Both the position numbers and the translations under genes were made by a program. The notes under the pieces were generated by a model. The model did not search any database. It was given only the letters and a program-made list of their open reading frames with translations, and was not told the DNA's origin. From assembly GCF_040436345.1 (NCBI RefSeq), contig NC_133223.1:23881410-23945409 (forward strand): DNA of 64,000 nt, given 5' to 3'. Numbering within the stretch: position 1 is the stretch's first letter; each line of letters starts with the position of its first letter. Below, piece after piece: positions 13,851 through 25,935 of this stretch. This stretch comes from Pagrus major (taxonomy: Eukaryota > Chordata > Actinopteri > Spariformes > Sparidae).

Positions 13851-15089
13851 TACAGATAAACCAGATGCCACTTTTCTGAAAAGAAACTCACTGTGAGTAA
13901 TATGTACATAATTAAACTGAAATATCTTCATTTCATACTCTAACTTCCTTCTAGAAACACAATGTACTTTTAACAAAATGTCATAACTTGTACAAAAGGG
14001 ATCAATAATAGAGAAAGTCATGCTGAACTGTGCAGGTATTTTCAATGTTGCAAGCAGGTGTGAAGGGTTTAGCTTTGTGTGACTCTAAAAATTTACTCTT
14101 GGCTTGATTCGCTGTAACAGCAGAGACGGAAGGCACCCGCCTGATAAAGCAATCACCAGACAGATGGTAATACAAGATTAACTTAACTCTCAATCCAACG
14201 CACAGCAGTGCAGATCTCCAAGTTCCCAAAGATGCTACATATGTTGGATGAATTTTAGAGAGAATTTGTATGAAAATATATAAAACATTGAATTTGAATA
14301 TGAATAGTAATAAACTGCATTCAGTCAGGCCATTCTTTGGAGCAGCACATCAATTAGAGAGTCCCAAGCATCATCTTTCATTCAAGTGTAAAGCCAAGAC
14401 ATGGCTTGTTGACACCCACAAATGTGAACACTGAAGCTATTTTTATCCACATATATCATTTGATAATGGATTTTGCCCTCTCATGTTGTTTATATATATA
14501 TGTTTTATATCACAATGTCGTATGTTTTATAACAATGGCCATAAACCATAATCCAAAAAGCAAGTAACAAAAGACACGCAAAGAAAAGTCCAAGGGGGAA
14601 AAAAAATAAAGAGAAATACAAACCTGAAGACAAACCAGAAAACCACAAGAAACAAATTAGGAACACACGAGGACGGGGGAACAGGCACAGGAGCACAGGA
14701 GACGCGTGGGTGAAAACAAACCAACAAAGAGTGAGGGAACAACACAGGCTTATATACACAGCGAGTGATTAATGAGACACAGGTGTACACAGACAATCGG
14801 TAGGAAAACAGACCAAGAGAGGAAGTGGAAGGTAAACCATGACACATGAGGATAAACTTTCAACATAAAACAGTAAATCATCAAACTCAAACCGACATAA
14901 CACGTCGTCACCCCCTGTGCCTAAACTTAACAAGCCCAGCCAGTCAAAAAGTACTTGCCATTAAGAGGCAGAGTAGGGCAGGTCATTAATTTGCCATCTG
15001 AGGAAAAGAAAATTTGTCCCACTGTCCTTACATGGCGAGGCAGCTTGATTTGCAAGATCTCACAAATCCATCATGCCAGGCCTCAAAAT
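13851..15089. other. non-coding stretch
   Basis: A purine-rich segment around 14580-14850 (many acaggag and aacaaac words) gives overlapping minus-strand open frames of low complexity, which I take as repeat-derived. Nothing else is recognised. Confidence 0.4.
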
Positions 15090-15640
15090 CAATCATGCCA
15101 AGCCGAAACACAGTGGTTCAACCAATCAGCGAACTACTGGCAGCTAGAAAAGCGACTGCTGTTTGAAAACAATGATGGCGGCTCCTCAAGAGGTTAGCAT
15201 AGCCGCTATAGCATCAGTTATATCAGAACTGGAGAATATATTTAATTGAAAGAAGAGCAAAGAACGACACTAAAGGCTTAGATGTTTTTGTTCTCCCGAC
15301 TAGCTTCAGCAAGAGTTTGATTTACCGACGGACTCCGCTGTTGGTAGTGCTCTCTTACTGTTGATCTGATTGGTTCAAGTTTAAAGTATTTTATTCACCT
15401 GTTAAGTTTTTTTTTTATAGTCTGGCTCGTCTGTCCTCCCCGTGACCCTTGTCAACATGACGGCCTTGGTAAAAAAAGACTTTCACATTTTATATTTAAA
15501 CTGTACACTAAAATATATCTTTCTAAAAACATTTGGGGGCAGGAAATTGGCTATGCAGTAACGGAAACTATTTGATCAGATCTGCCTAGTTTGACGGCTT
15601 TGATCTGAGTTTGAACAGCTCTGTTTCAAAGAAAAACACA
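15090..15640 (+). repeat. interspersed repeat
   Basis: Contains aatgatggcggctcctcaag, cgactagcttcagcaagag and tttaccgacggactccgctg, followed by a segment with aaaatggcggccatctggtg. It resembles a repeat common in fish that I recall only in outline. No coding potential is seen. Confidence 0.45.
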
Positions 15641-16276
15641 AAATGGCGGCCATCTGGTGACAGACTGATAACTGATTTCTTATTTTACAGATTCTGAAAA
15701 CATTTTAAGTGATTTAAGGGCTATGAAGTAACATAATCTTGATTCCTATTTGATAAACACTGCCCACATTTTGTGAGATTTTTACGATCACATTTTGTTT
15801 TCTCATCTCTAATGTGCTATCTGGTGTCAGTAAATGCTGTATATTCAACCTTTAATGATGAGGGCAAAAATCATAACGTGGCTTGGTAAAAGGATGAAGC
15901 TTAAATAAAGACAATAAGCCGATACAGTTTATATCTGTAATATTGTCATGCAGCACGGAAAGAGGTGGATATTCTTTTAAATTTATAGAAACTCAGTTAA
16001 TTAATGAGGGGATAGTAGGGGTATCTCTGTGGGACAATCGGGATTATACGTAGATCTTCAATCCCAAATGTGAATGAGATAAGTGGATATGCTCTCATGA
16101 TCCACGTTTACTACAGATGGATTCAAGCAGATGGTGGAAGCTTCTGATCATGTGACATAGCGAGAAAAAGGAGGAGACACTGATGCATTTGAAATGTGTC
16201 AGTGTCATGGTTGAAGAGAGTGCACTGCTGGTGCCCAAGTGGTTCTTTTCCTCAATCTCACGTTGTGTTTGTGTAG

Positions 16277-16443
16277 GAGCAACAAACACCACAGTGTTCA
16301 TCATCAAGCTGGGTCAGGGAATAGAGGCGGGTTGCTGTGTACTGTATGTGCGCTGCAGGAGCTCAAAACCAGCTGACTATATTTCTTACACTGACTTTGA
16401 TCATTTTCTGTTGTGTGACACTCGGAAGAGGTCAATCGACCAG
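16277..16443 (+). CDS. exon of an unrecognised gene (candidate exon a)
   Basis: 167 nt with a strong acceptor (ctcacgttgtgtttgtgtag) and donor (GACCAG/gtaaag). Two bases complete a codon, then 55 open codons read TNTTVFIIKLGQGIEAGCC, VLYVRCRSSKPADYISYTDF and DHFLLCDTRKRSIDQ; it ends in phase 0. The alternating hydrophobic residues and paired cysteines look like a beta-sandwich extracellular domain. I do not recognise the family. It lies on the same strand as candidate exons at 21.9-24.6 kb and may belong with them. Confidence 0.55.
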
Positions 16444-19039
16444 GTAAAGATTTTTTTTCTTCAGTTCCATCACCCTTACCTGTGAATTTGTGAGACTGAG
16501 GGCACCCTTTGGAGTTTTTCACCATGAGAACTGCTACGGAGCGATGACTTAACCGGTGGATTCTCATTTCTGTTTGTATCGTGAGCACACACGATGACAC
16601 ACATGCACATGCCTGCTGTCATTTCACACAGTTCTGCTAACTGACAGTTGGTGGTGGTTGGTAGTAATGTGTGGCAATGTGTTGCAGCAGAAATGAAGCC
16701 TGTAAAACATGGATATTAACAAGAGGCTTCAAAATGGGCTATTTACAAACCCAGCCCTACAGACGAGACCACAAGGATACACACAACGTGTTTTGATGTG
16801 CCTGTATAATGTCTACAATGTTAGCCATCTTAGTCGAGCACATTGGCTTTTGCTAATTACCACTAAACACAAATGCTGAAGCTGATGGGAAGTATTTCTT
16901 GCAGGTTTTTCAAGGATTTGACAAAGTGATATTTTGACCTGCGCGAGGGGCAATGTGAAAAGTCAGGGTGTGTCACCAACGTCCTGCTGCAGGCAAAACT
17001 CAGAGGGCAAGTGAATTTCCATTGAAAAAAACCCAAGACATTCAAATGAATTTGAAAGAAATTGTAAAATAAATTGGTTTATGCCGTTTATTATTAATTA
17101 TTTGTTATAATCTGAACATGACTGGCAGAATGACTGTTTGCACAAGATGTCAGCTAATTAAGCATTGCCATTTTTGCACCGTAACATTATAATACAATAG
17201 GTGCATGTCGGCCCGTGGCCCACCATTGATTTATTTTTGGTCCTCCAAGGGAAAAGGTTTAGGCACCCCTGCTTTTATCCAATGAAAACTGTCTTGGGCA
17301 GGGCTGAACGCAGGTTACAGTGAGAGTGCCACTGAAAAATAGTGTTAGGGTGAACTTTTTTTTGCACATGGAGAGGCGAGCCTTAGCATAAAAAAAATCC
17401 CTGCAAAAGAAAAGGTATGAGCTGCTAGCTTGTTTACGTGTTTGTGACCAGGTTAGTGTTGCGATTTTTAGCACGTATTGAGCAACTCAACTCTTTGCTA
17501 CATGCCAAACTGTATGGAACAGCTTACTGCCCAAAGACTGAGTGATGCCAACACCATTAGGAAAAATAAACAACCACAGATATCAAAAAGCAGAAAAAAG
17601 AAATAAGATTGGTTTTCCTGCTGACTGTGACTGAATTCAGGGAAAGAGGTAATGCATGACCAAACGGACACTCAGTGCTCAGCAGATCTCAGCAGGAACA
17701 AACTGTAGCTGAATTAAATTATATTGCCAGGATTCAGTATTTGGTATTTTGCACAAGATAAGACAAGAATATCACTCTTGTTTTTTTTTGTTCTTTTTTA
17801 ACCCAAGGCTTTTTTCAGCAGTCACAGATAAAATGTTGATTAATCTTGATCCCTGTCTGTCTATCCTCTTTTTCCTTAAAGGATGATAACCAGGTGAATG
17901 AGTGACTTTCTGTCAGAGCACAACGGCAGGCAAAACCACATCTCGAGATTAGATCTGATGGGGAATGTGCAAGTGTTGCTGAGAATGACAGCTGGTTTCT
18001 CATTTCCTTTCCTTGCTGACGCATTTCACCATTGTACCAGCAACACCTCAGGAAATACAGCAGTATTACACATACTGTACTGGCTCGCTACAGGGGAGGT
18101 GATGGTCCTGGTAGAATTGCATCACATCAGATGCATTCAGTGGTGGAAAAAGTAAATCATCTCAAATACTCACCAGTTCTGAGGTTCCCCAATACTCGAA
18201 CATATCAGAATTGTACTTTCTACATCACTTAGAGGTTCAAATTTACATTGTGGTAGGCCTAGTTTTACTTAAAACTACATTAATCAAAATTTCCATGTGA
18301 AAATTGGATCAAATGCCTTGGCATTATGTGAAAGGGTAATAAGAGTCACACGGCTCAAATGAACATGGGCTGTTTTCTGTGAAAAGGCTTGATGACCAGT
18401 CCAGCACCAATTAGCAGCTAATGCCCTATTCACATGGGGCTTGTACGATGGACCTCTAGTTATTAGTGATGATTCAGGAGGACGTCTGTGATCTTAATCC
18501 CGTGCGAATCAGCCATGTTTAATTTGTAAAGTGAAAATTCCACTGCATATTACCTACAACATTTTACCAAACACAGTGGTCATGTCGGTGATTTGGGGCT
18601 GTATTTATTTGCAAAGATCTGTTTTCAGTTGTCAGACAACTGAATATGTTAAGAAATTTGATCACGGCTCATTTAACACTAGTCAACAGCTGTGCTGTGA
18701 GATTGCCTATACAGACATTTAAAAGTACTGACAGAGAAGGTAAGGAGTAACAAAGCATCTGTTACTTGATCTAAATGAGCTGCAAATGTGTATTTATGCA
18801 GTTAGCAAACACAAAAGTGGGATAATGTACTCTATATAAATAATGTGGCTGCTGAAGAACAGATGCTTCACATGCTTGCAGTTGATGTTACATGTACCTG
18901 TGACATCATATCCAGGAGATAATGTCAGTGTGGCCAACAACAACCTTGTATATTACGTACGTGACATTACATTATGTAAAATAACAGTTAGCATTGTTAA
19001 AGTATGGTAAATGGACTTGCATTTCGAGAGCGCTTTTCC

Positions 19040-19165
19040 AGTCTACTTACAACAACTTTATCAAACCGAAAACCCATTCAGAAAATCCATTGACTTTGAG
19101 ACGAGGGAACCCAAAGTGCTAAAACTCTGACTTATTTATGAGTTTTAGGACTCATTCTTGTGGGA
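19040..19165 (+). repeat. interspersed repeat shared with 61210-61315
   Basis: Shares ccgaaaacccattca, ttgagacgagggaacc and ttttaggactcatt in the same order with 61210-61315. The left part (atggtaaatggacttgcat) is a word typical of another abundant fish repeat. Confidence 0.65.
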
Positions 19166-19295
19166 TTAAAATGCCATGTTAATGTAAAGATCGGTCGTTT
19201 TAACACCACTTAACAATCAACCAGTGTTGCTGTTTACTTAACATGGCACATGGATATATTACTGTTACTTTTAATTGTCATCCTTGGTTTCGCAG

Positions 19296-19360
19296 ACCCC
19301 TGTTAAGTTCTGGTTCCATGCACTTTATAACAAAAAAGTCATCCAAAACCATCAGCATGG
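19296..19360 (+). CDS. weak candidate exon of the unrecognised gene
   Basis: 65 nt after a good acceptor (ccttggtttcgcag). Phase 0 start encodes TPVKFWFHALYNKKVIQNHQ H and ends in phase 2 at CATGG/gtatca. The start phase fits the end of the exon at 16443 and the end phase fits the start of 20318, which is the main support. It is short and the donor is only fair. Confidence 0.3.
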
Positions 19361-20317
19361 GTATCAGTTTCAATTTTGCATGGACTTTCCTTCTCCCTCT
19401 TTCATCAGATCATCGTTGTCATTATCTGCTGCTAGATAGCCTTCCTTTTGCTGGCTCACTTCCTCTCAACATTACATCAGCTCACCTCCCCTGGTTCCTT
19501 TTCTGTTACCAATTTTGTCCGATTTCAGACCTCTTTCTTTTAGTTCTCCATCTCCTCGTTTACACTTCAAAGTCTCCGGCACTCTTAGCTATGGGCTTAT
19601 TCTCATTTTGTAAATCAAGTGCTCTCAAGTGTTTCTGCTCCTTGTCAGGGCCACAGATAAGCTCGGAACAATGATGCCTAGTCAACTGTAGTTCACTTGG
19701 GAACAGATAATCAAATAAACTTGTGGGCATATTGACATTTGAAATGCATTGACCACATGTAGAAGCTAAAACGTTATTTTCTTGCAATTTACAACAGGAC
19801 AGACTCCCCTTTGTGTGGGGTGCTTCTCATGAGATAAAGTGTAATTTTACTGGATTGTTTTGACATCAGTCTCATAATTTGTTGCAGGTATAGACGGGAA
19901 ACTGCTACCGCTTTCAAATTGACTGACAGCCAAATGCTTGCTTGAAATGTTTTATCAATAGAGTGCAGAATAGGTGCTAGCTCAAAGTACTGCCACATCC
20001 CACTGAACATCACAATGAAAGCAAAACTACAACTCTAACATTTATTATTGCACACAAAACCAAACATACTAAATTGCATCAACCTTAGTAAATCCCAATT
20101 TAAAAGGACAATTTGTAATATATGGACAGAAATTTTGTTTAATACATTTATACTTAAATTAAGTAAAGTTAAGAAAGGAGATATTTTGACACCTACTTTT
20201 CTTACTGAAAAGAAAGATACAACCATTTACTGTCTCAAGTTACTACTCAAGTTTCTCACTTTTAACAAACTAAGACGAGCTTCTTTGCCGTGTTAACTCA
20301 TTAACTTGATTCAACAG

Positions 20318-20404
20318 GGATGAAATTAAAGTCACCAAAACAGTCTTGGTTTGTCTTTTCACAATTGTCTCTGGTTTGATCAACATAAATCCTCAAGTCA
20401 CCAA
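20318..20404 (+). CDS. weak candidate exon of the unrecognised gene
   Basis: 87 nt between gattcaacag and ACCAA/gtaaga (strong donor). The frame gives DEIKVTKTVLVCLFTIVSGL INI, alternating beta-strand-like residues with one cysteine. It starts with one base, consistent with the phase 2 end at 19360, and ends in phase 2. No matching next exon was found before 21880, so the chain is incomplete. Confidence 0.35.
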
Positions 20405-20681
20405 GTAAGATGTGAAAATATTCCAGCTCTACACCCCGCTTCAGATGCCCCTCAGTTCTCCGCTGCTTAATATCTCTCCCATCCTTGCCTCCCATTCCTA
20501 GTCAAAGCTGCTGTAAATCGCCTCCATACTGTATCCCTGTTCTTCAAACTGGTGAACCTTTTGTCTCAGAGGCTGTTCTCAGTCCTAGTCTGATGTCCAG
20601 CCACAGAGGCCAGTTGACTGAGCCTGAGTCCAGAGTCCATTATAGTGAGCAGCAGTAGGCGGTTATGCTCCCCCCTATAGT

Positions 20682-21343
20682 TTTGGAGCTACCTTCAAAT
20701 TCTGGCCATTTCTTCCAAATTACATCTTTAAACCACCATTGAGCATTCTCACAACACAGATGTAAAAGATGCTTTGGAAATCTGACCCCCATTGTTACCT
20801 GGAATTAATTCTCCTAATTGTACAGACCTTTAGCATCATTTAAATGATTCTGCAGATACATTTCATGCACTTTTTCAAAGTTTTCAATAGTTTTAATCAC
20901 CCAAATAGTTCCTTTGCAGCACTTTTCTGAAACTAACTTTTTCATCATCATTTTACAAAAATGGTTAAAACTATCCCAGCACATGAACTCACCATTTTAA
21001 AGTGAAAAATTTTTTGGAGCTACCTTCAAATTCTGGCCATTTCTTCCAAATTACATCTTTAAACCACCATTGAGCATTCTCTCGACACAGATGTAAAAGG
21101 TGCTTTGGAAATCTGACCCTCACTGTTACCTGGAATTCATTTTCCTATTGTACAGACCTTTAACATCATTTAAATGATTCTGCAGATACATTTCATGCAC
21201 TTTTTCAAAGTTTTCAATAGTTTTAATCACCCGAATAGTTCCTTTGCAGCACTTTTCTGGAACTAACTTTTTCATCATCATTTTACAAAAATGGTTAAAA
21301 CCGTCCCAGCACATGAACTCACTGTTTTAAAGTGAAACATTTT
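20682..21343 (+). repeat. 331-bp tandem duplication
   Basis: Units 20682-21012 and 21013-21343 align end to end with an offset of 331 bp. Only scattered substitutions and a small indel separate them (for example gacccccattg versus gaccctcactg), so identity is roughly 95 percent. Neither unit has an open frame or known family. The high identity suggests a recent local event. Confidence 0.9.
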
Positions 21344-21879
21344 ATGGTAAAAGATACTGTAATAGTCATAAGCCACACTTATGAATAACTGCCCACATTT
21401 TATCAGCAATTCAAATAGCTCTGGTGTTCTGCCCACTGGAAGCTGTTTCCAGGCAGAACCAGAAAATAGATGACAAAAATTGCCATGAGAATGCTTGTTA
21501 TAAGTCAACTCACAGAAATTCCAACTCTTAAATATGCATTTTTCTGTGTGCAGCTCCTTTGTAGACTGAAATTGAAGCATTTATGTTCGGGCTAAACAGC
21601 CCCAAATGGCAAACAATAACAAGATGTCAGACTGAATAATGAAGTGGATTCAAATTAGAAAATCAGTCTAATTATCAGCACAGAGTTGCCAGTAGGAATA
21701 CTAACCATTTCCCCATTGGTCTGGAGCCTTGCTGTTGAACATTAAGCAGTGGTCCTAATTTTACTCCTGTTGTTGTGCTGAAAGTTCTAATAATTTGAGC
21801 TTAAAATTTCCTCAGATACAGTATGATATAGTGTGTTCTTGCTTATAAATGAAATGATGATTTTAGATGTTGAGCTGAG

Positions 21880-22050
21880 GTTTTGACACTGACTCTGCAC
21901 CAGGCCAACAGAAAGGTGCAGCTCCGACCTCAGATCAATACAGCCACAGGGCTCTGCACCGTACTGCAGCATGGCTTTACCTGCCTTGCCCAGTTGCTGA
22001 CACAATCTACTGATCTTGTTGCCATGTGGACGAACACCACTGTGCTACAG
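21880..22050 (+). CDS. exon of an unrecognised gene (candidate exon b)
   Basis: Open in frame to a strong donor (CTACAG/gtagag). Reads LTLHQANRKVQLRPQINTAT, GLCTVLQHGFTCLAQLLTQS and TDLVAMWTNTTVLQ, ending in phase 0. The pattern C..L..G..C.A followed by a conserved-looking W resembles an Ig- or PKD-type beta sandwich; that is inference only. The 5' edge is uncertain: AG sites at 21873-21874, 21878-21879 and 21902-21903 are all possible, and the pyrimidine tract is poor. The end phase matches the exon at 22207. Confidence 0.55.
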
Positions 22051-22206
22051 GTAGAGTACATTTAAAACTCTGTATATTGACTAGAGGTCGTAAAGTATCT
22101 TATTTTCTTGGTCTACAGTACATCCAGGTGTCTCTTCCTCGCAGCGGGGGAAATGTTCAGTATTTTCATTTGTTTATTTTATCACAACATTTATTCATCC
22201 TTTCAG

Positions 22207-22311
22207 CATACAGAGGCACCGAGAGCTTTCCGTCAGATCCACAAGCTCTTCCCTCCACGAGAGGTTTTGATTGACAAGGGATCTGCTGCGGCGCTATCCG
22301 TTGTTGCCATG
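22207..22311 (+). CDS. exon of an unrecognised gene (candidate exon c)
   Basis: 105 nt, phase 0 to 0, with an excellent acceptor (atttattcatcctttcag) and donor GCCATG/gtaacc. Reads HTEAPRAFRQIHKLFPPREV and LIDKGSAAALSVVAM. It follows exon b by a 156-bp intron in the same phase, and its own end phase matches exon d. This makes the trio b-c-d the best-supported part of the unnamed gene. Confidence 0.6.
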
Positions 22312-23082
22312 GTAACCCTGTAACTTTTGGCCTAATCTATAAAACGAGTGTGTTTTTGTTTGTTTCCTTTTTTCACAAGGAAAGTGAGTCTTATTTCACC
22401 CCAGTGAAACATCTTATTAGTCAGTGTGGGAAATGCTATGATACATCAGGGAAGCACCTTTTACAGAGGAGTGAGAGCAAAACAAGAGCTGCAATTGAAA
22501 GCCAATCAGCTGAGCACATGTTGTACAGTTCACTGCATGTACACAAGTCATATATGACATGTTTTCCTCACAGCTGACCTTTTACTGCAGAGCCTTTTAA
22601 GAAAGAGGTCAGGGTAAAGAGTTGATTGTAAACATGTGACATCTCTATATATATTCTTTTTTTAAAGTAAAGCAGCCTCAACTGTAAATGTGACAGTTTG
22701 GCAAACATTCACATAAGGGAGGCACAAAACACATTTTTATGCACACTTTTTGGAAAACTGTCGGTTGAAAGCGCAGTGTCTCCTTATCATAATTTTGGTT
22801 TACAATATTGTTTTTCCTCCTTCCAAAATAAAATCACAATCTCGAAAAGTAACATGTGAAAACAAAGTGTCAATAAACTGCCTTGACATTTTCTGATTTG
22901 AAAAAAAAACTGTACTGTAAATGAAACACATATAGATGTGAATTTGTACAAAAGTAAATATACAACAATTTTGCCCAGAAGCTAACTGTTGTCCCGTCCT
23001 AACGAGAGCTCTGGTGTGATCGTATCCCTTTAAGAAGCTGTGTAATCCAGCCTTTAACTACAGTGTCTGTTTGTAAACTTTT

Positions 23083-23260
23083 AAAGGTCCACTTTGAAAG
23101 ACTGATTTTGATTTTTGAGTTTCATTCCCAACTCGTCAAATACTGACGCCTCAGAATGGCAGTTGACCTGACCTACATCCCAAAGCGTCAGTGTTTGACA
23201 GGTTGAAATGAGACTGAAATGTAAAATCAAAATCAATCCCTCAAAGTGGACCTCTAAATA
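23083..23260. mobile_element. hairpin MITE (family H), full length
   Basis: Begins aaaggtccactttgaaagac and ends with the inverted ccctcaaagtggacctcta. Inner paired words are aactcgtcaaatactgacgc and gcgtcagtgtttgaca. Another full copy lies at 35839-35995, and fragments lie near 3040-3170 and 25670-25790. Confidence 0.75.
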
Positions 23261-24458
23261 AATCTAGCTGCATCAGTGGAGAGTCAGGGAGAGGAACATC
23301 GTCGATCATGCTTGGAGAGGTCTGCTGGGATTTGAAAACTGATAGTGGGGATTGAGTTTAAAGGAGGGGGATTATCAATACACGAATATCGTATTCAGAG
23401 TTTATTCTAATATAATGATTGCACTCTTGATTAAAGGTCCAATTCTATTCTCTGTAATGTTTCATCACCACATGAACAGTTAATTAAAAAGCAAATGCTG
23501 TCTCAGATATAATATACAGGTAGAGGATGTCTAAACAATTATAAACAATTCCAAGTGCGGCTGCAGTAACATTGCAGCTTTCATCCAGTATGTCAAGATT
23601 TGATTTAGTTAGTGTTGACCTTCAGTTGTGATCGACGTACAAGAACTTTCATCCTGTAAACACATTCTGAATTCTTTACAAGAGGCTGCCCTAGAGCTTA
23701 ATAAGAAAACTTGTGTGTTATAACGAGGTGAAGGCTGGCATGAGACTAAATAGATAATGATGGCGAATTAATTGTGGAGTTAATCATTCTGTTTGCACTG
23801 CTGCATATTCATTACGTTAAAGTTTTGAAGGGTCCTCATAAACATCAAACAGTTTGCTGTCAGCAGCTCGAGTGCCAACCACGCAACGGCAATAGAAAGT
23901 AGCAAAGCTGGAATATGTAAGACGGTGACTAATACTAATATATAATCAAAGGTAAGCTGATTAGCAGAAAGATTAATTTCACTGTACAGGCCCGTGTGTG
24001 GTGCGCTGAGATCATTTGTGTACAATCACACAATCTGACCAGTGACCTTGAGTTCGTGCTGCTGCTCTTCGAAGCTTTTTAGTTACAGTCTGGATCATCA
24101 GAGGAAATTAGCCTTCATTTGGTCCTTCTCTCTGATCTCAGTGTCTCGTCCCTTCCTTTCTCTATCAGCCCTCAGAGACCTGCTCTTTTCATCACCAGGA
24201 CCGTTTGATCTGAGCCTCTGAGCTCTGGTCTTTACTACACAGAAAGAGACTCACAAAGAGAGGGAGAGAAGACTTCATTGTTTTCAAATTTGATTGTGCT
24301 GCCCATTTTCTATTGTTATTGGTGTAATTATCGCTCCTTTTAATTTATCAGCCGTGTCGCTTTTATCATAGCAGCTTTTTTTAAATTTAGCAGAGAAAAG
24401 CTACAGGCACACTGAAATGTAATGCTTTCTCGTGCTTCCTGTCTTCCTGACACTACAG

Positions 24459-24643
24459 ACAAGACCTGGCCTGCATATTAACAACCAGAGCTGTACTACT
24501 ACAGGGCCTTGTCTGGTGCTTATCAATGTACCAGTGACAGTCCCTGTGGCTGTCAGTGTCACCCTTTTGAGTTTAATGTGCCCCCCTGGCACCATCAAAG
24601 AGACACTGAGAGACACAGATGTCCATTTGGCCCACTGGTTCAG
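24459..24643 (+). CDS. exon of an unrecognised gene (candidate exon d)
   Basis: 185 nt, acceptor cttcctgacactacag, donor TTCAG/gtaatg. Phase 0 start, phase 2 end. Reads TRPGLHINNQSCTTTGPCLV, LINVPVTVPVAVSVTLLSLM and CPPGTIKETLRDTDVHLAHW F. Contains an N-glycosylation sequon (NQS) and three cysteines, fitting an extracellular domain. The hydrophobic run at LINVPVTVPVAVSVTLLSLM could be strands or a membrane segment. Family not recognised. Confidence 0.55.
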
Positions 24644-25034
24644 GTAATGACATGTGGCTGACCGTTTCCTCAAAATCTTTTGCTCGTTCTTTTGTTGAAT
24701 CGACAGTTGAAAAAGCTTGATTCTCAAATAACTTTTTCAAGAACTAGAAGAAGGGCTTTTTGTTTGCTGAGGCTTAATTTTGAATGAGAGGATCATAGGG
24801 GATTTTAAAAGACTTAACAGCTCTGTGGGTATAAAGTGCCAAAAAACTTCTCAAGCTTAAACCTTGAAGAAGCTGAAGTTAAAGCAACTGTTTTTTTGGC
24901 CACTTGGGGCAGCAGAGCAAGCTATAAACACAATATTGACATTTTATCACTTCACAAAGTTGAGTCGTATTTCAAGCCACCTGTTGAATGTTTGCCCACC
25001 AATATTTATATATATTGCTCAACACCAACTCCTG

Positions 25035-25935
25035 ATGAATAACCTGGCTCTATGTTCATCAGCTAGTCGCTACCATTGTCTGTCTGCTGTGTCATGCTGG
25101 ACAAGTAGCGTTTTTGCTGGAAACTGCTGCCTGTCGGTGAAAACAGCGTTGGTGGGTGCGGTGAGATTGAACCAAAATACTTTTATTATGAAGCTCGCTG
25201 ACAGTTAGTTTTGGATGTTTGCAGTTTAGGTAGGTTTAGACACCAAAGCTACTTGGTTAGCTTTAGCAAAACATCACTGTTTGTGTTATAATAAGTATCT
25301 AATCAGCTATGTAAGTGAAACAGAAGTCGACTTTTACCATTTGTTACACACTGGAATGAAACTCAGTACTCCTGGATGGAAATCCTGTGTTTGACCCACT
25401 CAACTACCCAAGCAACTTCCCAATGTGGAATTTTCACAAGAGGGGTAGCTACAGCATCATAGTTTGCAGTGTTGGGCAACTGACCAAGCTGCTGTATTTG
25501 ATGGGTTGGGAGTAAGAATGGGCTGTGATAACCATTGTGCAGCATTTTGCCACCAAAACAGAGCTAAAAAAAGAGATGATATTACACAACTCCCAATGAA
25601 TGACAGTGTTTCTTTGTAACCGCCTAATTTGCAAAACAGCAACTGTTTGCTAACACATTCACTATATCAACTGAAAGGTGCTATTTTTAAGAAAAGTAGA
25701 TTTTAGAGTCTCAATCCCAACTCGTCTAAAACTGACTTTTGGGATGGCGGGCAACCTGTCCTACAATCCCAAAGCAAAAGGGTGTAAAAAACCTCTTTTA
25801 AAATGAACTTGGGATCTCTGGGCTTCCGGAGACTAGGATTACACTGGACGAGCTGTATGTTTGCTTTGAACTTGAGTTCTCGAGGAGAATGCTTTAACAC
25901 TGTTTTGCTGTGAAGCTCCAGAAATGTTTTTCTGG
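25035..25935. repeat. composite block of repeat fragments
   Basis: In order it contains a reversed R1 fragment (tcagctagtcgctaccattg), the gtttaggtaggtttagacac motif, an R1-like tail (accaaaacagagcta), a family H fragment (caatcccaactcgtctaaaa), and a fragment of the element at 30121-30770 (acttgggatctctgggcttc, gaggagaatgctttaacac). Confidence 0.55.

Noticed and set aside
17898..18155. Frame with HILYWLAT-like words resembling a LINE protein
   Set aside because: The similarity is limited to a few residues and no flanking LINE sequence was recognised.
19243..19674. 143-codon + strand open frame
   Set aside because: Hydrophobic and Ser/Leu-rich without a recognisable domain. The good acceptor inside it (19295) uses the frame differently, so the long frame is likely chance.
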